A stretch of 64,000 nt of DNA. It comes from Microbacterium memoriense (lineage in GTDB: Bacteria; Actinomycetota; Actinomycetes; Actinomycetales; Microbacteriaceae). The stretch covers positions 1-64,000 of the forward strand of contig NZ_JAODOR010000011.1 of the NCBI RefSeq assembly GCF_025398275.1. The letters run 5' to 3'. Below, piece by piece: positions 6,626-16,500 of this stretch. Position numbers and translations under genes: made by a program. The notes below the pieces were generated by a model. It was not told the origin of the DNA. It worked only from the letters and a program-made list of their open reading frames with translations, and made no database searches. Position 1 is the first letter of the stretch, and every line of letters starts with the position of its first letter.

Positions 6626-8907
6626 TGAGTGAGCCCCGCGAACAACCGCACACCCATGCGTACGACGGTCACATCACGGACGAGGAGCGGGGCGACACGG
6701 CGACACGGCATCGGAAGATCGCGCGAAGCGTACTCGTCACCTCCGGCATCGCCCTGCTCGTTGCCATCGTCGTGACGGGGAATATGCTCACTGGTGCCAG
6801 CGCTGCCCCCTGGGCATCCGGCGCATCACCGTCAGCGTCGGCCGGATTCTCAACGTCGGCAACGGACGGCAGCGCGGGCGGGATGACGGCAGACGAAGCG
6901 AACGAGGCGCTCGTCGAGACGGCGAGACCGGCACTTGCCGTTGCGGCAATCGACGAGTGGGCGAGCGCGCTCTCGCGGCTGTCGTGGGACGATCCCACGG
7001 CGGTGACCAGCTGGAACACCGTCATCCTGCACGAACGTGCGGAGGCATACGGCGTCGGCGATCTCGTCGCGCTGGGCGCGCTGCGCCAGGACGACGCCTC
7101 GACATACAGCCTTGTCCGTTCCCTCGTTGTCCGGTCCGGGGCACGACTGCAGCTGGACCTTGCCGGCGTGACCCTCAGACTCCTCAGTGACGACACCGGG
7201 GGGTTCACGAGGGTCGTCGGGTGGGGCGGCGACGTCGTTCTCAACGGCGCCGCTGAGGCACCTCTCGTGATCACGTCATGGAGCGACTCGCTCGCCTCGG
7301 CGGACACCACGACGGCGGACGGTCGGGGGTTCGTCTGGGTCCGAAACGGGCGTCTCGAGGCGTCGTTCACCGTGTTCGACGAGCTCGGGTTCTGGAGCGG
7401 TCGCACGGGAGGCGTCGCGGTGACGGCGACAGACCTCGGCCTCGCCAGCGTCTCCCTGTCGAACACGACCCATCGAAACCTCACCTTCGGGATGTTCTTG
7501 TCGGATGTCGCGGGGGGCTCGATCAGTGATGCGACCGTCGTCGGTGCCGAGCTGAGCGGCATCCGAATCACCAACGGATCGAGTCAGATCGTCGTCTCCG
7601 GCACAACGATCAGCAACTCCGGACAGGACGGCATCCTCGTCGACCGCGCGTCCTCCGACGTGACGATCGAGACGTCGACGGTGTCGGGTGCGACACGCGA
7701 CGGCATTCGGATCGATGGCACCGCTCTGGCCCGCACAGCCAATGCCGCCGGCGACTCGCCCGTGCCCGGCTCGGCGTTCACCGTGCGCGAGCTGAGCGTG
7801 AGCGACAGCGGCTCTGCCGGAGTCTCGTTCATCTCGGGCAATAAGATCCTGCTCGAACACGCCGACATCAGCGGGGCGCACGCTGCGCTGTTGCTCGAAG
7901 GTCCGATCCGCACCGTGACGGTCGCGGAGTCGACGTTCCAGACGACCGGCGCGGTCGCGGTCGCCGTCACAGGCGACGTGACCGACGCCCAGCTGATCAG
8001 CTCGACGATCGCGGCGCAGACCACCGCTGTTAAGGTCACCGATGCGATCCTCGCTGTCAGCGCGAATTCGCTCACCGTCGAAGAAGGAGCCGCGATCACC
8101 GTGAGTGGGTCTTCGTCCGTGGAGACGGCGTCGAACGTGCTGCGCGGCAGTGGCCCGAGCGGAATCGAGGTCGCGTCGACGGCGCATGTCTTCGGCACAG
8201 CGGACGACACCTCGCAGTGGACGTTCGTCCCCGTGCCGATCCAGTGGCTCAATCGTCATCCGATCGCCTGGCTGTGGGCAGTCGTCCTTGTGATTCCCGT
8301 GGTTGGGTTGCCCCTCATCATCGCCAGGCAGCGACGCCACCGCGAACTGCGGAAGCTGCTCGAGGCGGCGATCGTGCGACACGGTCACGCAGAGCTCGCC
8401 CGGTACGGTCACGACGGCGAAGTCTCCCCGACAGAGGCCGCGTCACCTCGCGAATTCGAGGGCGCAGATACACGACACACCCGCGACGGCACGGCGCCGG
8501 GTACACACGCCGCCTCGCCTCGCGCGCCGGCGCCTCGCGAGGGGGTCTACCGGCCGAGCCGCCTCAGCGTCCCACCGCAGGCAGGGGGTTCTGCGGCCTT
8601 CGTGCGGGCATCTTCACCCCCCGTGCCGTCATCGTCCACCCCGCTGCGTTCGTCTTCGACGTCCTCGCCCGCACAGGCGGGGGTCAGGCCGCGTTCACCG
8701 CAGAGCCACCCGCGCAGTCTCCAGGACCTTCGGGTGATGCTCTCCAACCGTGAGTTCGCGTCGATGCAGCAGTTCGCCGTCGCCGCCGTCGTCGAGGCCG
8801 GATACCCGATCTCCGTGATCGCTCGACTGTTCCGCGTGCCCGCCTGGCGGATCGAGCAATGGGTAGAGCAGACCGTGTCGTCCACGCCGCGGAATGCCCA
8901 CGGGTGA
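6622..8907 (+). CDS. Membrane-anchored right-handed beta-helix protein with cytoplasmic tail
   Basis: The start ATG 6622 overlaps the synthase stop by four bases. The 761-residue protein has a cytoplasmic N-terminus, a membrane segment at about residues 34-55, a large extracytoplasmic domain and a second membrane segment at about residues 547-563. A basic, Pro/Ser-rich cytoplasmic tail follows. The large domain carries beta-helix repeats such as TISNSGQDGILVDRASSD and STVSGATRDGIRID. The last 60 residues (RSLQDLRVMLSNREFASMQQ onward) look like a compact helical, HTH-like module (YPISVIARLFRVPAWRIEQW). This architecture would place a polymer-modifying or guiding beta-helix beside the GT2 channel while sensing or binding something inside the cell. 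I recognise no exact family; an AlgG-type epimerase is only an analogy. Confidence 0.78.
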   Translation: MMSEPREQPHTHAYDGHITDEERGDTATRHRKIARSVLVTSGIALLVAIVVTGNMLTGASAAPWASGASPSASAGFSTSATDGSAGGMTADEANEALVETARPALAVAAIDEWASALSRLSWDDPTAVTSWNTVILHERAEAYGVGDLVALGALRQDDASTYSLVRSLVVRSGARLQLDLAGVTLRLLSDDTGGFTRVVGWGGDVVLNGAAEAPLVITSWSDSLASADTTTADGRGFVWVRNGRLEASFTVFDELGFWSGRTGGVAVTATDLGLASVSLSNTTHRNLTFGMFLSDVAGGSISDATVVGAELSGIRITNGSSQIVVSGTTISNSGQDGILVDRASSDVTIETSTVSGATRDGIRIDGTALARTANAAGDSPVPGSAFTVRELSVSDSGSAGVSFISGNKILLEHADISGAHAALLLEGPIRTVTVAESTFQTTGAVAVAVTGDVTDAQLISSTIAAQTTAVKVTDAILAVSANSLTVEEGAAITVSGSSSVETASNVLRGSGPSGIEVASTAHVFGTADDTSQWTFVPVPIQWLNRHPIAWLWAVVLVIPVVGLPLIIARQRRHRELRKLLEAAIVRHGHAELARYGHDGEVSPTEAASPREFEGADTRHTRDGTAPGTHAASPRAPAPREGVYRPSRLSVPPQAGGSAAFVRASSPPVPSSSTPLRSSSTSSPAQAGVRPRSPQSHPRSLQDLRVMLSNREFASMQQFAVAAVVEAGYPISVIARLFRVPAWRIEQWVEQTVSSTPRNAHG

Positions 8908-9037
8908 TCTTGCTCGTGTGCCGACACGCCCCGCTGTGCCGCTATTCTGCTATCGAAGCAGACAAGGCACGGCCCTTTCGCTTCGACCCGCATCGACCGC
9001 TGACGGCGTCGGTCACCGCCTTGTTGCCAGGAGTGAA

Positions 9038-9124
9038 ATGAAACTGTCAGCTGTTTCTCACGGAGCCCGCGCGGCATCTGCGGCATCCAAGCACGGAGTT
9101 CGAAGCGGCGGGTTCGCGCTGTGA
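9038..9124 (+). CDS. Short leader peptide (28 aa) overlapping the ugd start
   Basis: ATG 9038 follows a strong ribosome site (AGGAG at 9029-9033). The frame ends with TGA at 9122-9124, inside the GTG start of the dehydrogenase gene (GTGA overlap). The peptide is basic and Ala/Ser/Gly-rich and starts [18 protein letters not shown]. The dehydrogenase has no clear ribosome site of its own, so translation of this small frame probably delivers ribosomes to it. Whether the peptide has any function is unknown. Confidence 0.45.
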   Translation: MKLSAVSHGARAASAASKHGVRSGGFAL

Positions 9125-10287
9125 AGATCGCTATCGCCGGAACTGGCTATGTCGGGCTGTCCAACGCCGTCATCTTCGCGCAGCACCACGAGGTGGTTGC
9201 TGTCGATCTCGACGCGCACAAGGTCGAACTGATCAATCAGCGGATCTCGCCCATCGCCGACGCCGAGCTGGAGGAGTATCTCGCGACGCGTGAGCTGAAC
9301 CTCACCGCAACCCTCGACGCTGCTTCGGCCTATGTGGGCGCCGAGTTCGTCGTGATCGCGACGCCGACGAACTATGACGAAGTCACGAACTTCTTCGACA
9401 CCTCGTCGGTCGAGTCGGTCATCGGGCTCGTCGAGCGGGTCAATCCTGACGCGACGATCGTGGTCAAGTCGACCGTTCCGGTCGGATTCACGGCGCGCAT
9501 GAATGCTGAGCACCCCGCGATGACGATCATTTTCTCGCCCGAGTTCCTGCGCGAGGGGCGGGCGCTCTATGACAATCTGCACCCGTCGCGGATCGTCGTC
9601 GGCGACTGCAGCGAGAAGGGGCAGCGTTTCGCCGACCTGCTGCTCGAAGGCGCGATCGACACCGACGTGCCGGTGCTGCTGACTGATTCGACCGAAGCCG
9701 AAGCGATCAAGCTGTTCGCCAACACCTACCTGGCCCTCCGCGTCGCCTACTTCAACGAGCTCGACACGTACGCGGCCGTGCACGGGCTCGACACGAAGCA
9801 GATCATTGAGGGCGTCGGCCTCGACCCGCGCATCGGGTCGCACTACAACAACCCGTCGTTCGGCTATGGGGGCTACTGCCTGCCGAAGGACACCAAGCAG
9901 CTGCTCGCCAACTACTCGAAGGTGCCGCAGAACCTGATTGCGGCGATCGTCGACGCGAACAGCACCCGCAAAGACTTCGTTGCCTCTGACATCCTTGCCA
10001 AGAACCCCACCACGGTGGGTGTGTACCGCCTCATCATGAAGTCGGGTTCAGACAACTTCCGGGCATCCTCGATTCAGGGCATCATGAAGCGCATCAAGGC
10101 GAAGGGTGTCGACGTCATCGTCTACGAGCCCGAACTTGAGGGCGACGACTTCTACAACTCAGAGATCGTGCGCGACCTCGACGAGTTCAAGCAGCGGTGC
10201 GACGTGATCATCGCCAATCGCAAGACCGACGTGCTCGACGACGTCGCCGACAAGGTCTACACCCGCGACATCTACGGGCGCGACTGA
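9121..10287 (+). CDS. ugd: UDP-glucose 6-dehydrogenase
   Basis: This enzyme oxidises UDP-glucose to UDP-glucuronate with two NAD+. At 388 residues it has the length of the short (E. coli-like) class. An N-terminal Rossmann motif GTGYVGLSN comes first. The central domain has FSPEFLREG, a helix with [19 protein letters not shown], and the catalytic cysteine C253 in [17 protein letters not shown]-mannose dehydrogenase is the main alternative, but the C-terminal part ([19 protein letters not shown]) fits Ugd. It lies downstream of the GT2 synthase and the beta-helix genes, which suggests that the polymer contains glucuronate. GTG is the start, in a four-base overlap with a short upstream frame. 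Confidence 0.92.
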   Translation: MKIAIAGTGYVGLSNAVIFAQHHEVVAVDLDAHKVELINQRISPIADAELEEYLATRELNLTATLDAASAYVGAEFVVIATPTNYDEVTNFFDTSSVESVIGLVERVNPDATIVVKSTVPVGFTARMNAEHPAMTIIFSPEFLREGRALYDNLHPSRIVVGDCSEKGQRFADLLLEGAIDTDVPVLLTDSTEAEAIKLFANTYLALRVAYFNELDTYAAVHGLDTKQIIEGVGLDPRIGSHYNNPSFGYGGYCLPKDTKQLLANYSKVPQNLIAAIVDANSTRKDFVASDILAKNPTTVGVYRLIMKSGSDNFRASSIQGIMKRIKAKGVDVIVYEPELEGDDFYNSEIVRDLDEFKQRCDVIIANRKTDVLDDVADKVYTRDIYGRD

Positions 10288-10339
10288 CGCACCGGCACCC
10301 ATGACGGTGTGCGGCGAGCTACCAGACGGCGGGGTTCGT

Positions 10340-10360
10340 CACGGCGTGGTTCACGCCGTG
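10340..10360 (+). terminator. Hairpin after ugd
   Basis: CACGGCGTG (10340-10348), a three-base loop, then CACGCCGTG (10352-10360) form a perfect nine-base-pair stem about 50 bases after the ugd stop. There is no U-tract, which is common for actinobacterial terminators. Confidence 0.55.
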
Positions 10361-10412
10361 CGTGGGCGATTGACAGCGGCATCCGGAACCTCATCATGCG
10401 CCGTCGCGGAAT

Positions 10413-10429
10413 CCGGACAACTCCGGACA
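10413..10429. repeat. CCGGACA direct repeats, 10-bp period
   Basis: CCGGACA occurs at 10413-10419 and 10423-10429, exactly one helical turn apart, upstream of the giant surface-protein gene. A similar array of three lies upstream of the type VII-like operon (48388-48414). This phasing is typical of direct-repeat response-regulator sites, but function is unproven. Confidence 0.4.
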
Positions 10430-10459
10430 CCCCGCATGGGTCGCCAGCGTTGCATCGCA

Positions 10460-10477
10460 GATGAGAATCCCCTAATC
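10460..10477 (+). promoter_or_regulatory. Palindrome, site D, upstream of the giant surface protein
   Basis: GATGAGA-ATCC-CCTAATC matches 12 of 14 positions of the palindrome GATGAGA-N4-TCTCATC seen perfectly at 27794. It lies about 100 bases upstream of the GTG start at 10575. TAATCT and TAAGGT just after it resemble -10 boxes. Confidence 0.5.
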
Positions 10478-10574
10478 TCCCAGCTAAGGTCGCTTGCGCT
10501 CTGGGGAGTGGGGATCGGCCGATCGGGTGATGAGGCTCGATGCTCGCCGAGTTCGACGACTACTAGGGGACCGA

Positions 10575-13500
10575 GTGCTGTCACGCACCCCGCGCGCGTT
10601 GCGCGCGCCGCGCCACCGTTACACCGCCGCGACGGGCGCCCGCCCGCTGTTCACCTGGGTCGCCGTGGTCGTCACAGCGATGCTTGCGCTGCAGCCCCTG
10701 CCTGCCGTGGCGGCCGAACCCACCGCGCCGCCGACGGCCGCGCCCGGCGAGCTCGTCGTGCAGCTGGTCACGCCGACCGGCTATGTGCCCGCCACTGGTC
10801 TCGGCGCGCCCGACTTCACGAGCGTCGTCGCATACGCCTGGTCTGAGAGCGGCATCGACGTGCAGGCTGAGGCAGACGCGAACGGCGTACTGCGCTTCAC
10901 CGGCCTCACCCCCGGCGACTACCACGTGAACGTCGGCAGCGTCTTCGGAAGCGATCTCGCCGGGGGCTCGTGGCGTGCCGGCCTGCTGCAAGAGACCGGT
11001 TTCGGTGCGGGCGGCGTCGGCGATGTGCCGCAAACCGGCGGTTCAGACGACCCGTCACTGATCGCGGTCGATGCGGCCGGCACCGTCGTCAGTGCACAGC
11101 TGCGCGTGCTGCCCGTGGCGCGCGGCATCGTGCTCGACGCTGACGCGCTGCCTCTCGCTGGAGCGACCGTCAATGGTGCCGCACTCACGGCATCAGACGG
11201 CACGTTCGTCGCTCGCATCGACCCCTCCTACCCGTTTGTGTGGGTCGACCCCAGCGCCGACAGCGGGGCGAGGGGCGGCGTGTGGAAGGGCGACGATGTG
11301 CCGGCGGTGCAGTTCACCGGCGACGCAACCGCGCTCACCATCACGACCGACGGCGTCGTGACCCCCGCACACGTGACCGTGCGCCTCGCGCGCGGCGCTG
11401 CGATCTCGGGCACGATCACCACCCCCGACGGGCAGCCGGCCGCCGGTGTCTCGGTGTGGACAAACGGCGACGATTACGGCGACGGCGAGACCGACGCGGA
11501 GGGCCGATACACGATCGGAGGCCTCGCCTCCGGGACGTACACGTTGAGTGTCGCGAATCTCGCGCCCTACGGGATCGGCGGCTACATCGGGCCAGGCGCG
11601 GAGACGGCCGAGCGGGACAGTGCGCGACAGGTCGTCGCCACGGAGGGCAGCGTCGTCACCGGCATCGACGCGCGACTGCGCCTCGGCGGGGCGATCGGCG
11701 GGTCGGCGGACGGACTCGCCTCCGGCTCGTCGCTCTCTGCCTCCGCGTACAACTCCGCCGAGGGCCGCTATCTGAGCACGTGGACGACCGTCGACGGCGG
11801 CGACTACGTGTTCGACAGCGTCGCGCAGGGCGACTGGGATCTCTCCTTCTACACGAGCGACAAGAGCCGCGCGGTCCTGCCCGCGTCGACGACCGTCACC
11901 GCCGGCGCCACGACGCGCCTGGACCTGACCACGGTCGCGGCGGGCACGATCAGCGGCACCATCACGGGCGCGCTCGCCGGTCAGTGGGTCGACGTGCTGC
12001 TGAGCGGAGACGAGGGCGTGATCCAGCAGACCTCGGTCTCCGCCGCTTCCGACGGCTCGGCCGCCTACACCCTCACCGGACTGGCGCCCGGCACGTACAC
12101 GGTGTCGGCGCGCACCTCGTCACCGGCCCTGACGACGAACGCGGAGGTCGTCACGGTCACGGAAGGTGCCACGACGACCGTGCCGGTGCTTGCGTTCGAC
12201 CGGTCGCAGCTCGCGACGGTGCGATTCTCCGTCACCGATGAGTCGGAAACGCCCCTGGCGGGCATCCAGCTCTCGGTCTCCTCGTCGACCACCTACACAG
12301 ACGCCTCAGCCACGACCGGCTCCGACGGCATCGCCGAGATCGTGATCGGCGCGGGGGAGTACAACTACTACGTGTCGTCATCGCAATACAGCGCGGTCGG
12401 CGGCACCATCACCCTCGCCGCGGGAGCGACCCTCGACGTCCCCGTCGTGGCCACCCCCGTCTCGACCGTGCAGCTGACCGTGCACTCGGCGGGCGTGCCG
12501 GTCGCCGACCGCTATGTCGAGGTCGTCGACGACGACGGCATCGGACACGGCGGCACGACGGATGCTACGGGCACCTTCTCCTTCTCGCTGAGTCCGGGCA
12601 CCTACACGACTCGCATCAACACCCGCATCGGCGAGGACTCCTCCTACAGCACCGCGATCGCGCCCCGCGCGCCGCCGTTCGTCGTTGTGGAAGGCACTCA
12701 GCAGGTCACCGTCGATGTCGGCCCGATCGGCGAGCTCGACCTCGCCGTCCGCGACGCGGCGGGCGACATCGTCTCAGCCTCGGTGTCGCTGACCGACCAG
12801 GCGACGGGCGACCAGGCCGGATTCTGGATCGACGGGGCCTCGACCCTCTCCGGCATCCGCCCCGGCGACTATCTCATCAGCGCGCAGATCGACGGCGACA
12901 CCTACTATTACCCCGGCGTCTTCGACGCCGCCGCGGCGACGCCCGTGACGATCAGCGCCGATGAGCCGCGCACCTCCATCACGATGCAGCCGGAGCCCAC
13001 CGAGCTCGTGGCCTTCCGCGGCACGCTCACCGATGAGCACGGGTCGCCGGTGGTGGGAGAGACCATCCGGATCGAGGTCCGCGACGAGGACGGGTGGCCC
13101 TCCCGCAGTATCGATGCCGTCAGCGAGACCGACGGCACCTACAGCGCGACGCTGCCGCGGTGGTCGCGCTACTCGGTCAGAGCGGCGGCGAGCACCGACT
13201 CGGTGTACGTGGGCCAGTACCTCAACGGCGCGATCGGCGGCGACGAGATCGTGCACGACTTCGTGCTCGCGGTCGGTGCCGTCCTGACCGGCACGGTCGT
13301 CGGCGGTACCGTCGCCGACCCCAGCGGAGCGACAGGTGCGCAGCCGCTCGACGGCGCTCTCGTGAGCAGTTGGTCTGGATACGCGGAGCGTCAGGCCGTG
13401 ACCGACGCCGAAGGCCACTACACGATTCGGGGACTCACCCCCGACGCAGACCCGTGGCTCTCGTTCAGCTCGCGCGAGAGCTTCCACGTCTCGGGTTACG

Positions 13501-16500
13501 CTGTCGGTGTCGACGGCCAGACGACCGTGCTCGAGCTCGGGGGCATCCCTCGAGTCACCTTCGGGTTCCCCGATGGAGTCGATGGTGGCGACATCAGCGT
13601 GGGATTCTCATCGCCGGATTGGTCCACCTCTTACAGCGGGTGGATTGACGCCGGTCATACCTGGGAGCAGTGGTCGCCGATCTCGGCGGGCACGGTGTCT
13701 GTCACCACCGGCGACGCGGAGTGGACCGCCGTACCCGGGCAGAGCTTCGAGGTCACGCCCGGTGAATACGCCGACGCCGTCGTCACCCTCGAGCGGACGG
13801 CGACCATCAGTGGCACCGTCTCAGCCGGCGGAGTCGCGCTCGCACAGGCGGGTGTGTCCGCCGACCTCGATGGTGACGGCGCCAGCGACCGCACGGTCTA
13901 CACCGACAGCGAGGGCACGTACCAACTGCGCGTGCCCGCGGGTGCCGCACACCTCTCGGCGCGCTTCGACGGCACCGACCTCGGCAGCGCTGACGTGACG
14001 TCGGTCAGCGGCGAAACCTCGATCGCCGACATCGACAGCGACGCGCTCGGCTGGCTGCTGCGCGTCGACTTCGTCGACGAAGCCGGGCAGCTGGCAGACG
14101 CGAGCAACACTCGCGTTGAACTGGTCGATCCGGCCACCGGCCACAGCCTCGGCAACGCGTGGCTGTACGGCTCAACCCTGCAGATCAGCGGTGCGAGCTA
14201 CGGTTGGCTCGACCTCACCCCCGTGCAGCTCTACCTCACGGGCGACCAGACGTACCGCGGGGGATACCTCACCGCGGGCGGCGACCTCAGCGATGACCGC
14301 AACGACGCGGCCATCATCAGCGTCGGCAGCGGCACCTACGAACGCCGCTCCGCGACACTGACCGAAGCGGCCGCACTCACTGTCACCGTCGTCGACCGGT
14401 CGGGCGCACCGCTCGCCGCCAAGCTCGTCACCGTGGGCCGTTCCGCTGTCTACACAGACGAGCTCGGCCAGGCGACGTTCGTCGGCTTAACGCCCGGCAC
14501 CGCGACTGTCACCGTCAGCGCCGACGGCCAGACTGCGGCATCTACTCCGGTCGCTGTGCCGCTGACGGCGGGGCAGACGGCCCAGGCGACGGTTGCCGTC
14601 GACACCTTTGGCGTGTTCACCCTGACGGCCGTCGACGTCGATGGCGCGCCGATCGCCTACGCCGCTGTCGACCTCACGAACGGTGATCAGACCACGAGTG
14701 TGATCACCGACGAAAACGGTGTCGTGACCCTGACAGGCCTGCCCGGCGTCAACTACACGCTCGGCGCGCACGCGTACGGCTACTTCTACACCTACTTCGG
14801 AGGCGTCGTCGACGTCGCACAGGCGACCCCGGTCACGTTCGCGCTCAACACCGAGGCATCCGGCAACATCGTCATGCCCCGGCCCGGAACGCTCTCGATG
14901 TCGCTCGAGCTCGCCGACGCTGCGCGCGAGGGCGAGTGGGCGACCGTCGACGTGATCAACGCGGTGACCGGCGACGTCGCAGACCAGCGCAACCTGGCGC
15001 TCGTCGACGAATCGGCCACCTGGTTCGAGAACATCGCCCCCGGCGGCTACCTCGTGCGCGTCACCTCGCCGTACTACCAGACCCGCTATCTCACCGCCGA
15101 CGGGTGGACGGCCGACGCAGCCGAAGCGGATGCCCTCGTCTTCCGCGGCGACGGGGCCGATATCGCCCGCTCGATCACGCTGGCCCGGTCGTGGTCGACC
15201 AGCAGCATCACCGTTGTCGACGCCCCGACCGAGGCCGTGCCCTACGGCACCGGCACTGCGCTGACCGTCCAGGTCGACGTCGACGGCGCCGGCGCCGCCG
15301 ACTGGCTCGAGCTGACAGCCACCATCGGCGACAACACGATCGACGTGCAGCAGCTGCCCGGCAACGGCGGCACCACCTCCCTTGCGCTGCCCGCGGATCT
15401 CGTGCCCGGTGACTACGAGATCACGTTGACGGTCGGCGAAAGCGGCGCGGTGCGCGGCAGCACCCTCACCGTGCCGGTGAAGATTGTGCGCGGCGACGCC
15501 ACCTTCACCGTCTCGACCCCCGGCGACAGCTATGTCGGCGACCCGGTCGAGGTGCACCTGGCCGCGTGGGATGCCTGGGGTGACGCGATCGTCGACGGCA
15601 CCGCGGTGCTCACCGTTGACGGCGCCGATTACACCGTGGCCTTCGACGGCGCGACCTCGGTGAACCACGTGCTGCCCGGCGTGCTCGCCGAGGGCACGCA
15701 TACCCTGACCGCGCGTCTGCTCGAAACGGCGCTGACCAGCGAGGCATCTGCCGAGGCGACCATCACGGTCCGCAAGGCATCCGTCACTCTGAGCGCTCAC
15801 GCCGAGACGAGCCCCGTGCGCTTCGGCGACACGGCGACCATCACCGTCGCCGTCGACGCCGGCGCGCGCGAGATCGCCGGCGAGATCATCATCCGCAACG
15901 GCGGCCACGAGCTCACCCGCGAAACGGCCACCGACCGCACGAACCTGACGATCGAGACGTCGGTGCTCGGGGCGGGCACCCACACGCTCGAGATCGAATA
16001 CACCGGCAGCGACACGCTCGAGAGCTCTGCCACCACGGTCGAGCTCACCATCGCGGGCCAGCCGACAACCACCGTGGTCGCCGCTGTCGCCGACGTCGTC
16101 TACGGCACGAGCTTCGAGGTGACCGTCGACGTCACCGCGCAGATCGACGGCACACCCGAGGGTGAGGTGACCGTCACAGTGGGTGGCGTCACGGCATCGA
16201 GCACGCTCGAGAACGGTACGGCGGCCGTGCGGCTGCCGGGCACGGTCGCAGCCGGTACCCACGACATCGTCGCGGTCTACGCCGGATCGAGCGGACACAA
16301 CGCTTCGACCTCGGCGCCCGTCGCGCTCACCGTGACCCCGGCGGCCGCGCGCCTGGTCGTCACCCCGCCCGGTGACGGCACGTACGGCACCGAGACCACG
16401 GTCAGCGTCGGGGTGAGCTCTGCCACCGGTGCGACCGCCGCAGGGCAGGTCGCGCTGCAACTCGACGGCACCACCGTCGACGAGAAGACGCTCTCGCGTG

